A stretch of 64,000 nucleotides of DNA from Lentilitoribacter sp039986595 (lineage in GTDB: Bacteria; Pseudomonadota; Alphaproteobacteria; Rhizobiales; Rhizobiaceae): positions 62,001 through 126,000 of the forward strand of contig JBDWQJ010000006.1 of NCBI GenBank assembly GCA_039986595.1. The letters are read 5' to 3'. The notes under the pieces are model-generated. The model did no database searches, was not told where the DNA came from, and saw only the letters and a program-made list of their open reading frames with translations. Below, piece after piece: positions 1 to 8,337 of this stretch. How positions within the stretch are numbered: the stretch's first letter is position 1; every line of letters starts with the position of its first letter. The translations under genes and the position numbers were made by a program.

Positions 1-225
1 CATCAGTCCGCTTGGGTGTACTTCCTAGCACTGACTGTTGGGCTCATTTTTTCGCAGCTCAATCCCTACAAGATCAAACCAGAACATGGCTTCTTTTGTC
101 ACAGTGTGCTGACGCGCATAAATGTTTGCGCCTTCTTCTGCCTGATCAATGTTTTTGGTGATTTCACAACTGTTGGCACCTTGGCTGAACGTAGCCAATT
201 CATATCAAGCCTATTCTTTTTCTAA
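1..225 (+). CDS. C-terminal fragment of an unidentified hydrophobic protein (partial)
   Basis: The first frame is open from base 1 to a TAA at 223-225, so this is probably the 3' end of a gene starting outside the window. The visible residues include a hydrophobic stretch (roughly WVYFLALTVGLIF) and an aromatic C-terminus. The stop lies 24 bases before the acyl carrier protein gene, so the two may be co-transcribed. Acyl carrier proteins of this type often sit beside membrane O-acyltransferases (MBOAT/DltB-like), which would fit a hydrophobic neighbour, but nothing in the fragment proves that family. It could also be a non-coding open frame. Confidence 0.35.
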   Translation, partial: HQSAWVYFLALTVGLIFSQLNPYKIKPEHGFFCHSVLTRINVCAFFCLINVFGDFTTVGTLAERSQFISSLFFF

Positions 226-249
226 AATAATAAAACACGAGGACTAACT

Positions 250-486
250 ATGACACAATCAATACATGATGTTGTTAAATCTATGATGACCGCGCGCGGC
301 AACACACAAGACCTCAGCATGGATGAACCTATTTTCACGAGCGGTTTATTAGATAGCCTAGCTGCAACTGAACTTATGATGACACTTGAAAGCGATTTCG
401 GCATCGACCTAGCAGATGCTGATTTTGATATCTCAAAACTCGACACTTTAGCCGAGCTTGAAGGTTTAATTTCTCAAACGGCGTAG
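250..486 (+). CDS. acyl carrier protein (DltC-like)
   Basis: This 78-residue protein has the acyl carrier protein fold signature, with the phosphopantetheine serine at about residue 36 in GLLDSLAAT, followed by the acidic helix II-III region (ESDFGIDLADADFDISKLDTL). It would carry an activated acyl or aminoacyl group as a thioester on its 4'-phosphopantetheine arm in the cytoplasm. A GAGGA ribosome site at 239-243 supports the ATG at 250. It is not the fatty-acid AcpP (sequence around the serine differs, and there are no fab genes nearby). The shape is closer to carrier proteins of D-alanylation or surface-polymer acylation systems and of small biosynthetic clusters. The partner enzymes presumably lie upstream, outside the window. 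Confidence 0.8.
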   Translation: MTQSIHDVVKSMMTARGNTQDLSMDEPIFTSGLLDSLAATELMMTLESDFGIDLADADFDISKLDTLAELEGLISQTA

Positions 487-606
487 ATTATAAGTTCAAA
501 GCTCACACATAAGTGATGTGATATTCCGCCGCTAAAATAGGCAAAACACCGATCCTTTGCTAACCTGTCACCTGAGGAACAAATTACACTCAGGGCGGAG
601 AACCGG

Positions 607-1338
607 TTGAAACAATTATATAAAATCGTTTTCTGCGCGGCTTATGTTTTGGTCGCGCATTTTTCTATCTCAAGTGCAATAGCTCAAGATGTTGACCTTG
701 AACTTGTGTTAGCAATGGACGCATCGGGCAGCATTAGCGAGCATGAATATATGCTGCAACTAAACGGAACGGCTGACGCATTTTTAGACACTAATATTCA
801 AGCCGCAATCACATCAGGACCACGCGGCAAAATTGCCGTTGCAATTGTGTTATGGTCAGATGCTGCATTTCCCAAAGCAAATAGCGGTTGGCATATCTTA
901 GATGACGAAGCATCCATCACCGCGTTTTCTAATATGATACGCACTTTCAATTTAACCGCTGACAACAAAATGGGCACAAACGGCGGTGGCACGGGCATTG
1001 GCGCAGGCGTTGCGGAAGCAATTAGATTGATCCGTGAGAATAATATTGAAAGTGAAAGGCAGGTGGTTGATGTCTCAGGTGACGGCACGGAAACTGACTT
1101 TTGGTTCACTCGAAAAACCATCATGATGCCAGACGCAAAACTGCTTGCGCAAATTAATGATGTGACGATAAACGGCCTACCCATTATCACACGCGATCAT
1201 CCAAACCTTGATCAATACTATCGCGAAAATGTTATATTTGGCCCTGGGTCATTCATTGAAAAAGCCACCAGCTTTGATGATTTTGCGCGTGCTATTCGGC
1301 AGAAACTGTTTAGAGAGATCGCGCAGCCGATCGGTTAA
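607..1338 (+). CDS. DUF1194 family exported VWA-like protein
   Basis: This 243-residue protein has an N-terminal signal peptide (hydrophobic core about residues 8-25, likely cleavage after AIA-Q) followed by a von Willebrand factor A-like domain. The MIDAS motif DASGS is at residues 38-42, and later metal-site segments appear as GGGTGIGAG and DVSGDGTE. The family (DUF1194) is common in Rhizobiales and has no established function; a divalent-metal-dependent adhesion or protein-binding role in the periplasm is inferred from the fold. The start is a TTG at 607 preceded by GGCGGAG; no ATG gives a full signal peptide. It appears to be a single-gene unit between the acyl carrier protein and htpG. 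Confidence 0.82.
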   Translation: MKQLYKIVFCAAYVLVAHFSISSAIAQDVDLELVLAMDASGSISEHEYMLQLNGTADAFLDTNIQAAITSGPRGKIAVAIVLWSDAAFPKANSGWHILDDEASITAFSNMIRTFNLTADNKMGTNGGGTGIGAGVAEAIRLIRENNIESERQVVDVSGDGTETDFWFTRKTIMMPDAKLLAQINDVTINGLPIITRDHPNLDQYYRENVIFGPGSFIEKATSFDDFARAIRQKLFREIAQPIG

Positions 1339-1423
1339 AACGAGAATACTTAAAAAGTAGGCGCCAAAACGCGCGCAGCAGACCCATTCCATCCATGATA
1401 GCTGTTTATTGGTGTTGATATCC

Positions 1424-1453
1424 CTTGTTTATACGAGAATTTAAACTACATAT
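1424..1453 (+). promoter_or_regulatory. candidate heat-shock (sigma-32) promoter of htpG
   Basis: CTTGTTT at 1424-1430 and CTACATAT at 1446-1453 are separated by 15 bases, which matches the layout of sigma-32 promoters (CTTGAAA, 13-15 bases, CCCCATnT) with three mismatches in the first element and two in the second. The distance to the htpG start is about 50 bases. HtpG is a classical sigma-32 target in proteobacteria, so the site is plausible, but it was recognised by eye only. Confidence 0.4.
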
Positions 1454-1501
1454 GCCGCAACTTTTAATTTCATAAATATTTTGATTTGGAGGCTTTTTGT
1501 C

Positions 1502-3364
1502 ATGAATGATAAAGCATCAAAAGAAACTTTTTCCTTTCAAACTGAAGTTGGGCAGCTACTCGATATTGTTGCTGGCTCTTTATATTCAAACCGCGAGATC
1601 TTTTTAAGAGAGTTGGTATCTAATGCATCAGATGCTTGCGATAAACTGCGCTACGAAGCACTCACAAACGCTTCGCTGCTTGAGGGCGGCCAAGATTTTG
1701 CGATCAAAATTGAAATAGATGCAAAAGCAAAAAGCCTTACCATTTCAGATAATGGTATTGGCATGAACCACCAAGACCTTCTCGACACACTTGGAACGAT
1801 TGCCAAGTCCGGCACGAGCAATTTCTTGAACGCATTGGATGATGAAAACAAAGGTGATTTAGGCCTCATCGGACAATTCGGTGTTGGGTTTTATTCCGCC
1901 TTTATGGTTGCTGATAATGTGAGTGTTACAACGCGCAAAGCCGGAGAAAAAGAAGCCTGGCTTTGGGCTTCTGATGGTAAAGGTCAGTTCACCATTGAAC
2001 CAACAAATCGCGATAGTAACGGAACAAGTGTCACGCTTTCATTGAAGAAAGATGCAAAAGAGTTTTTAGAAGAAGCACGCGTTCAACACATCATTCGCAC
2101 GTACTCAGATCACATCAGCTTCCCTGTTTTATTAGGAGAAGAGACGCTAAATTCAGCTTCTGCAATTTGGACACGTCCTGCAAAAGATATCACGAGCGAG
2201 CAATATACAGAGTTTTATCGCCATTCCGGTCACGCGTATGATGAGCCATGGCTAACAATGCACAATCGTGTTGAGGGCTTGTTGAGCTATACAAACTTGT
2301 TGTTCATACCATCCATGGCGCCATTTGATCTTTATGAACCAGAGCGTAAAAGCCATGTGAAGCTTTATGTCAATCGCGTCTTTATCACAGATGACACCCA
2401 AGGCCTGTTACCGCCTTACTTGCGCTTTTTACGCGGCGTCGTGGATAGCGAAGATTTATCGCTGAATGTATCTCGCGAGATGCTGCAAACAGATCCAAAA
2501 CTATCAAAATTGAAAACCGGACTTACCAAACGCGTGCTTGGCGAGTTGAAGAAAAAAGCTACGAAAGCACCTGAAGAATACCAAAACTTCTGGTCAAATT
2601 TTGGTGCCGTTTTAAAAGAAGGTCTTGTTGAAGAGATTGCACTGCGCGACAAAATTCTTGAAATCTGTCGATTTAAATCAACCCATAACGACGAGCTAAC
2701 AAGCCTATCTGGATATGTTGAGCGCATGAAAGATGGACAAGATGCAGTTTATTACATCGTTGGTGAAGACGCATCCAAAATTTCGCGCTCACCGCATCTT
2801 GAGGGCTTTAAAGCAAAGGATGTTGAAGTCCTTCTACTTGCTGATTCAGTAGATGAATTTTGGCTACAGCACATCACTGAATTTGAAGGTAAATCACTCA
2901 AGTCCATTACGCGTGGATCCGACGATCTTGATAAAATCAATAATACCGACAAGGACGAAGATGCAGATAAACCAGAAATCAAAGAACTGGATAAGCTCAT
3001 CGAACTGATAAAAGCCGAATTGGGTGATACAGTTAAAGATGTACGCCCTTCAAAACGTCTCACTGACAGCCCTGTATGTCTCATTGCAGATGATGGCGAT
3101 ATGGATGTGACGTTGGAACGTATGCTAAAACGCGCTGGTCAATTGCAACAGACCACACCTCGTGTTTTGGAGTTAAACCCAACGCATCAGATCATCATCA
3201 AGCTTGCAGAACGTGCGAAAGCTGATGAAAACGCGCAGGACGCATTGCTAAAAGATGCAGCGCATTTGCTTCTTGATCAGGCACGCATTTCAGAAGGTGA
3301 AGCGCCAGCGGATGCGCTTGAGTTCTCAAGACGACTAACCACTGTCATGTCGATCGCACTTTAA
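1502..3364 (+). CDS. htpG: molecular chaperone HtpG (Hsp90)
   Basis: This 620-residue protein is the bacterial Hsp90, a dimeric ATP-dependent cytoplasmic chaperone that remodels client proteins under stress. The N-terminal GHKL ATPase domain is clear: YSNREIFLRELVSNASDAC, then DNGIGM and GQFGVGFYSAFMVAD. The middle domain has the catalytic-loop region (LNVSREMLQ), and a C-terminal dimerisation domain follows. I placed the start at ATG 1502 because GGAGG at 1488-1492 lies ten bases upstream; the in-frame TTG at 1481 precedes that ribosome site and would add seven residues absent from the family. It is a monocistronic unit with a hairpin downstream. Confidence 0.97.
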   Translation: MNDKASKETFSFQTEVGQLLDIVAGSLYSNREIFLRELVSNASDACDKLRYEALTNASLLEGGQDFAIKIEIDAKAKSLTISDNGIGMNHQDLLDTLGTIAKSGTSNFLNALDDENKGDLGLIGQFGVGFYSAFMVADNVSVTTRKAGEKEAWLWASDGKGQFTIEPTNRDSNGTSVTLSLKKDAKEFLEEARVQHIIRTYSDHISFPVLLGEETLNSASAIWTRPAKDITSEQYTEFYRHSGHAYDEPWLTMHNRVEGLLSYTNLLFIPSMAPFDLYEPERKSHVKLYVNRVFITDDTQGLLPPYLRFLRGVVDSEDLSLNVSREMLQTDPKLSKLKTGLTKRVLGELKKKATKAPEEYQNFWSNFGAVLKEGLVEEIALRDKILEICRFKSTHNDELTSLSGYVERMKDGQDAVYYIVGEDASKISRSPHLEGFKAKDVEVLLLADSVDEFWLQHITEFEGKSLKSITRGSDDLDKINNTDKDEDADKPEIKELDKLIELIKAELGDTVKDVRPSKRLTDSPVCLIADDGDMDVTLERMLKRAGQLQQTTPRVLELNPTHQIIIKLAERAKADENAQDALLKDAAHLLLDQARISEGEAPADALEFSRRLTTVMSIAL

Positions 3365-3379
3365 TTTATGAACTCGGTT

Positions 3380-3416
3380 GGGCACAAAGGCTTTTCATCT
3401 AAAAGCTTTTGTGCCC
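3380..3416 (+). terminator. stem-loop after htpG
   Basis: GGGCACAAA-G-GCTTTT and AAAAGC-TT-TTGTGCCC form a long, nearly perfect hairpin 15 bases after the htpG stop. No T-run follows, so it may work as an mRNA 3' stabiliser or as an imperfect terminator. Confidence 0.55.
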
Positions 3417-3572
3417 TATCACTTGCCAATCTCGAAACGCTCACAAAAAATCATAGGGCCAATTCGAACTTTTTCTATTGTCACGCAGAAACCCTCTTAA
3501 CATAAAAAATCATTGTGCTAACGTTGCTCGTGTACGCCTCATAAGGCGTTCGAAAATGTAAGCAGAGATGAA

Positions 3573-5873
3573 ATGCGACAAAAATATACAGCTGCACATT
3601 GGGGTAGCTATCAAGTTGATGAGTCAGGCGACGAAGTAAAACTTGAACCATTGGACGACGATCCAAATCCATCCACCATTGGTAATGGCTGGATGAGCGC
3701 AACCACAGATAATCAGCTCAGAATTACCAAGCCAGCGATCCGAAAAGGCTGGCTTGAAAAGCGTGATACCTCCAACAGATGCGACGACGCATACATCGAA
3801 GTTGAATGGGATGTTGCGCTCGATCTTGCAGCAAAAGAGCTAACACGCGTTAAACAATCTTATGGCAACAGCTCAATTTACGCAGGGTCCTATGGATGGG
3901 CAAGCACCGGGCGTTTTCACCACGCACAGTCACAACTCAAGCGATTTTTAAACATAATCGGCGGATATACATCCTCTAAAACCACGTATTCCCATGGTGC
4001 GGCAGAAGTTTTGCTACCGCATATAACAGGAATGTCCAACAGGGTGTTTCAAGATGAGATGACCAGTTTGGAATTGGTTGCGGAGCATTGCGAATATCTT
4101 GTTTGCTTTGGCGGCATTTCAGCAAGAACAGCGCAAATAACATCGAGCGGCACATCCAAACATGAAGTCGAGAATTGGCTCGAAGCAGCTCGCCAAAATG
4201 GTTTGAAGGTCGTCAACATTTCGCCCTTGCGTTCAGACTTTTCTAGCGATGCAGGCGCGCAATGGCTACCCATACGCCCCAATACAGATGCCGCTCTCAT
4301 GCTAGCGATTGCACATACGCTGATTACTAAGAACTTATATGATGAGGCATTTTTAAATACCTATTGCCTTGGTTGGGAAACGTTTAAATCTTATGTGATG
4401 GGCGAGGCAGATGGCATTGCCAAAACGCCTCAGTGGGCGCAAAACATAACAGAAATATCGGTTAAAGACATAATTGAACTTTCCGAAAATATGGCGCGCC
4501 ATAAAACGATGATTTCAACAACATGGGCGATGCAGCGTGCTGATCACGGCGAGCAACCAATTTGGCTTGCGCTAACGCTTGCCGCCATGCTGGGGCAAAT
4601 CGGTAAGCCGGGAACAGGGTTCTCATTTGGTTATGGTTCAACCACGCCGGTGGGAAGATCCGACAAATTGATAAGCTGGCCATCTGTTCCGCAAGGTAAA
4701 AATCCAGTGGATGATTTTATCCCAGTGGCAAAGATTACCGAGCTTTTATCTACACCTGGAAAGTCGTTCAAATTTGATGGCAAAACACACAAAATGCCAG
4801 AGATCAAACTCGTGTATTGGGCGGGCGGAAATCCGTTTCATCACCAACAAGACCTCAATCAGCTAGATCAAGCTTGGACAAAACCAGATACCGTCATAGT
4901 TCATGAGCAATTTTGGACGGCAACAGCCCGTCGCGCGGATATTGTTTTCCCGGTTACATCTTCATTAGAACGCGATGATATTATGATGAACCGTCGCGAT
5001 CCGAAATTGGTTTGGATGGGCCGTGTTTATGAACCCAAAAACGATGCCAAGTCAGATCATGATATTTTATGCGGCATAGCCGAGCGCTTAGGTGTGCTTG
5101 AACAATTCTCAGAACACAAATCTGTCGATCAATGGCTTGAACAGCTTTGGAATACCTCGCAGGCTGTTGCAAAATCTGAAGACTTTGAATTGCCAAGTTT
5201 TGGGGAATTTAAATATGAGGGTGTTTTTGAATGCCCTAATAGTTCTGAAACCCGAATCCAGTTCAGCGATTTTATCGCAGATCCTGTTGCAAACCCGCTG
5301 AAGACACCAAGCGGAAAGATTGAAATCTACTCAGACACATTTGCAAAAATGGATATGGTTGACTGCCCTGCACATCCTAGCTGGCTAGAACCAATTGAGT
5401 GGTTGGGTTCTGAGAATAATGCACCCGATGCATTGCATCTCATATCCGGGCAACCCGCAACAAGATTGCACAGCCAACTTGATAATGGATCTGAATCTAA
5501 ATCTACCAAAATAAATGGTCGAGAACCTGCATATTTGCATTCTGACTTTGCTACAAAAATGGGAATAAAAAACGGAGATATCATTCTCATTCATAACGAA
5601 CGTGGCAAATGCCTTTGCGCGGCGCAATTGACAGATGATATACATCCGCAATCTATATCTCTTGCAACAGGTGCTTGGTATGATCCGCAAGTCATTGATG
5701 GCGAAACAATCGAAGTACATGGCAATCCAAATGTGTTGACGATTGATAAAGGGTGCTCAGAGTTATCGCAGTCTAATATTGCGCATACAGCGCTTGTATG
5801 GGTTTCCAAGTGGGAAAAGCCACTACCACCGATTAAAGTGCATTCGCCGCCTGAGATTGAGCGAAAAAACTAA
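3573..5873 (+). CDS. BisC-type molybdopterin oxidoreductase (biotin/methionine/N-oxide reductase)
   Basis: This 766-residue protein belongs to the DMSO reductase family, type III (TorA/DorA/BisC). It uses bis-MGD molybdenum and lacks an N-terminal iron-sulfur motif. The hallmark segments are IYAGSYGWASTGRFHHAQ at residues 102-119 and TYSHGAAEVLLPH, where Ser140 aligns with the Mo-ligand serine of DMSO reductase. There is no Tat or Sec signal, so it should be cytoplasmic like BisC, which reduces biotin sulfoxide and methionine sulfoxide, rather than periplasmic like TorA/DorA. No haem or membrane-anchor gene lies next to it. Substrate cannot be told from sequence; S-oxide or N-oxide repair/assimilation is most likely. 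Confidence 0.88.
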   Translation: MRQKYTAAHWGSYQVDESGDEVKLEPLDDDPNPSTIGNGWMSATTDNQLRITKPAIRKGWLEKRDTSNRCDDAYIEVEWDVALDLAAKELTRVKQSYGNSSIYAGSYGWASTGRFHHAQSQLKRFLNIIGGYTSSKTTYSHGAAEVLLPHITGMSNRVFQDEMTSLELVAEHCEYLVCFGGISARTAQITSSGTSKHEVENWLEAARQNGLKVVNISPLRSDFSSDAGAQWLPIRPNTDAALMLAIAHTLITKNLYDEAFLNTYCLGWETFKSYVMGEADGIAKTPQWAQNITEISVKDIIELSENMARHKTMISTTWAMQRADHGEQPIWLALTLAAMLGQIGKPGTGFSFGYGSTTPVGRSDKLISWPSVPQGKNPVDDFIPVAKITELLSTPGKSFKFDGKTHKMPEIKLVYWAGGNPFHHQQDLNQLDQAWTKPDTVIVHEQFWTATARRADIVFPVTSSLERDDIMMNRRDPKLVWMGRVYEPKNDAKSDHDILCGIAERLGVLEQFSEHKSVDQWLEQLWNTSQAVAKSEDFELPSFGEFKYEGVFECPNSSETRIQFSDFIADPVANPLKTPSGKIEIYSDTFAKMDMVDCPAHPSWLEPIEWLGSENNAPDALHLISGQPATRLHSQLDNGSESKSTKINGREPAYLHSDFATKMGIKNGDIILIHNERGKCLCAAQLTDDIHPQSISLATGAWYDPQVIDGETIEVHGNPNVLTIDKGCSELSQSNIAHTALVWVSKWEKPLPPIKVHSPPEIERKN

Positions 5874-5880
5874 CCTCAAT

Positions 5881-5926
5881 AAAAAAGGCCAGATCTCATT
5901 ATGCGATCTGGCCTTAGGTTTATTTA
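5881..5926 (-). terminator. intrinsic terminator between convergent genes
   Basis: An 11-base perfect stem, AAGGCCAGATC (5885-5895) with GATCTGGCCTT (5905-5915), is followed on the minus strand by a T-run (the A-run ending at 5886). It terminates the leftward binding-protein gene and probably also stops the rightward molybdoenzyme transcript. Confidence 0.85.
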
Positions 5927-5937
5927 TCTAGTGAAAT

Positions 5938-7104
5938 CTACATTGCGCAATCTGCTGCATAAGCATCTGAGTGTTCAGTCAAACCAGTTGCGATAATCTT
6001 ATTGGTAAAGACGTCACCCTCTTTGATAACTTCACGAACATAAATGTCCTGAATTGGATGATGGTTGTTACCGAATTTAAAATTACCACGTGTTGAAGAA
6101 AACTCAGCCGCTTTCAATGCAGCACGGAATGCATCTGCATCTTTAACGTCAGCTTTCTCCATTGCTGAGAGCAACAAATTAGCTGTATCAAAACCTTGTG
6201 ACGCATAAAGCGAAGGCAGACGTCCATATTCAGCTGAGAAGCTTTCAACAAATGCTTTGTTTGTCGCATTGTCGATATCTTTGTTCCACTGTGATGTGTT
6301 TTTTACACCAAGAGCAGCTTCACCAACGGCTTGCAAAATACCCTGATCAAAACTAAACGCTGGACCAACAACTGGAAGGTCGATACCGCTGCCAGAGAAT
6401 TGTTTTAAGAATGAAATACCCATTCCGCCAGGCAAAAAGAAGAACACACTATCAGCACCTGATGCACGGATTTGCGCGATTTCAGCTGCATAGTCTGTCT
6501 GGCCAAGCTTTGTATAAAGCTCGCCAGCTAAATCGCCTGTAAAGAAGCGCTTGTAACCTGTGAGCGCATCCTTACCAGCTGGATAGTTTGGCGCCAAAAT
6601 AAACGAGTTCTTATATTCAGCGTCATTAGCATAAGCGCCTGCTGCTTCATGTAGGTTATCATTCTGCCAAGCAACATTGAAATAGTTTGGATGACAGCCC
6701 TTGCCAGCAAGTGGTGAAGGACCCGCATTTGGTGATAGGTAAAACTTACCTTGCGCCGTGGCAGCTGGTACGACAGCCATTGCAAGATTTGACCAAATAA
6801 TGCCTGTTAAAACGTCCACATTTTCCGATTGGATCATTTTATCAGACAAGCGCACAGCAATATCAGGCTTGCGCTGATCATCTTCGATCACGACTTCTAA
6901 ATTGGTATTACCGCTTTGCTTAACAGCAAGCATAAAGCCATCACGGACATCTAGTCCCAAACCAGCACCACCACCTGACAATGTGGTGATCATGCCGACT
7001 TTTACTTTGCCATGACCATCCGCAGATGCAGGTAGTACAGCTGCTGCGCTCAATGCAGTGGCGGCAATCGCAGCCAGTCCAAATGCTTTAAGTTTCATAT
7101 TCAA
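5938..7104 (-). CDS. ABC transporter substrate-binding protein, branched-chain amino acid type
   Basis: This 388-residue protein is a type I periplasmic binding protein (Peripla_BP_6, LivJ/LivK-like). It has a signal peptide of about 28 residues (cleavage near PASA-DG) followed by the first lobe (VKVGMITTLSGGGAGLGLDVRDG). It would bind an amino acid, amide or aromatic acid and deliver it to a LivHMGF-type permease. No permease or ATPase genes are adjacent: the neighbours are an unrelated convergent molybdoenzyme and a divergent gene, so it is an orphan. Such orphan binders either use a transporter encoded elsewhere or act in sensing. The DGHG segment after the cleavage site resembles the start of the other binding proteins in this window. 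Confidence 0.9.
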   Translation of the reverse strand: MNMKLKAFGLAAIAATALSAAAVLPASADGHGKVKVGMITTLSGGGAGLGLDVRDGFMLAVKQSGNTNLEVVIEDDQRKPDIAVRLSDKMIQSENVDVLTGIIWSNLAMAVVPAATAQGKFYLSPNAGPSPLAGKGCHPNYFNVAWQNDNLHEAAGAYANDAEYKNSFILAPNYPAGKDALTGYKRFFTGDLAGELYTKLGQTDYAAEIAQIRASGADSVFFFLPGGMGISFLKQFSGSGIDLPVVGPAFSFDQGILQAVGEAALGVKNTSQWNKDIDNATNKAFVESFSAEYGRLPSLYASQGFDTANLLLSAMEKADVKDADAFRAALKAAEFSSTRGNFKFGNNHHPIQDIYVREVIKEGDVFTNKIIATGLTEHSDAYAADCAM

Positions 7105-7389
7105 CTCCCAAAATTTATTTTATACCTTATTTATACAGATTAGTTTTTGGATCGAAACAGAAAATTTGTTTGAATGCAAACAAACTTAATAGTTTTCGTT
7201 AATAGGCGTGGATGAAATTTGATTTTGAAACCATATTCTTAGCGCAATAAAGTGATCAAAAGCTACTTGCGCATGGTAATGATGGTCAGGTATGAAATCT
7301 GTATGCCAAGCCAGCGCATTCTATTAACGACAACATCAAGGCTTCCAATCGGCAGTTTTTTGTTTTCAAATGTGAGTAAATTTTCTGAT

Positions 7390-8322
7390 ATGTCAAAACT
7401 TCTTTCACACAAAAATACGCTTCTGCAATTTTCGCTTTTCATTGCGTTGTTATTTGCAGCATTGCATCCAGCAAAGAGCGAAGTGATCGAGCAAAAAGAA
7501 AGTCAATACAACACCATTATTATCAGAAAAGATAACAATCTGGTCTCAATGACCTTTGGTCATAATACGCGCATTTATACTGAAAGCGTCAAAGACTTAA
7601 CCGATGAATTAGCGCTGCCAGTAACGTATACGCGCTATATGACAATCGCCATGGCTTATCCCAACAACCCAATGAACGTTGTAGAAATTGGTTCTGGTGG
7701 GGGACGAACGGCTGCTTATCTCAGCCAAAGCATAAAGGATGTAAATGTCACGACAGTAGAGTTAGACCCTGAAGTATTGCGCCTTGCAGATAAGTATTTT
7801 GGATTAAAAAAATCCGACAATCTCGATATTGTTGAGCAAGATGGTCGGATATTTTTAACCCGCAACAAACAAAAACACGACATCATAATTGTTGATGCGT
7901 ATCGCGGCCCGTTTGTACCATTTCACCTTTTAACTAAACAGTTTTATGAACTATCTGCCAAGCGGCTCAATGAAGGCGGGGTAATGGTTCAAAACATCGA
8001 ACCATCAACAATGTTATTTGATGCCGCAATTGCAACAATCTCGGAAGTATTTGATCATGTTGATCTGTTTGAAGCGCGCGGCAATATCGTCGTCATTGCT
8101 TATAATGGTGAGAAGAAAACCATTGAAGACATCACCGAACGTGCGTTGAAACTGGATGAGACAAATAATCTAAAATATCCAATCGCGTCCTTTCTTGAAG
8201 AAAGACGCATTGTTGTTAAAGATCTTATCAAAGGTGAAATTTTAACCGATGACTTTGCACCTGTGCAATATCTAAACTCCATTGAGCGACATAACCGTCG
8301 TTTAGAAGAAATATCTCAATAG
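7390..8322 (+). CDS. exported spermidine synthase-like (SpeE-fold) protein
   Basis: The mature part is a Rossmann SAM/dcSAM-type domain of the spermidine synthase family: VVEIGSGGGRTAAYL, TTVELDPEVLRLA, VEQDGRIFL and the IIVDAYRGPFVPFHL region that replaces the usual catalytic aspartate segment. I chose ATG 7390, giving 310 residues with a signal-like start (hydrophobic FSLFIALLFAALHPAKS). The frame is open back to GTG 7252, which would hide that segment behind about 46 residues, and no ribosome site is strong for either. Export of a SAM-type fold would be odd, so the true substrate is unknown. It lies 15 bases before the membrane gene that carries the matching transmembrane domain. Confidence 0.7.
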   Translation: MSKLLSHKNTLLQFSLFIALLFAALHPAKSEVIEQKESQYNTIIIRKDNNLVSMTFGHNTRIYTESVKDLTDELALPVTYTRYMTIAMAYPNNPMNVVEIGSGGGRTAAYLSQSIKDVNVTTVELDPEVLRLADKYFGLKKSDNLDIVEQDGRIFLTRNKQKHDIIIVDAYRGPFVPFHLLTKQFYELSAKRLNEGGVMVQNIEPSTMLFDAAIATISEVFDHVDLFEARGNIVVIAYNGEKKTIEDITERALKLDETNNLKYPIASFLEERRIVVKDLIKGEILTDDFAPVQYLNSIERHNRRLEEISQ

Positions 8323-8337
8323 CATCGGGGCTTTAAA

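Noticed and set aside
1481..1501. TTG start for htpG at 1481
   Set aside because: The TTG precedes the GGAGG ribosome site, and the added residues are not part of HtpG.
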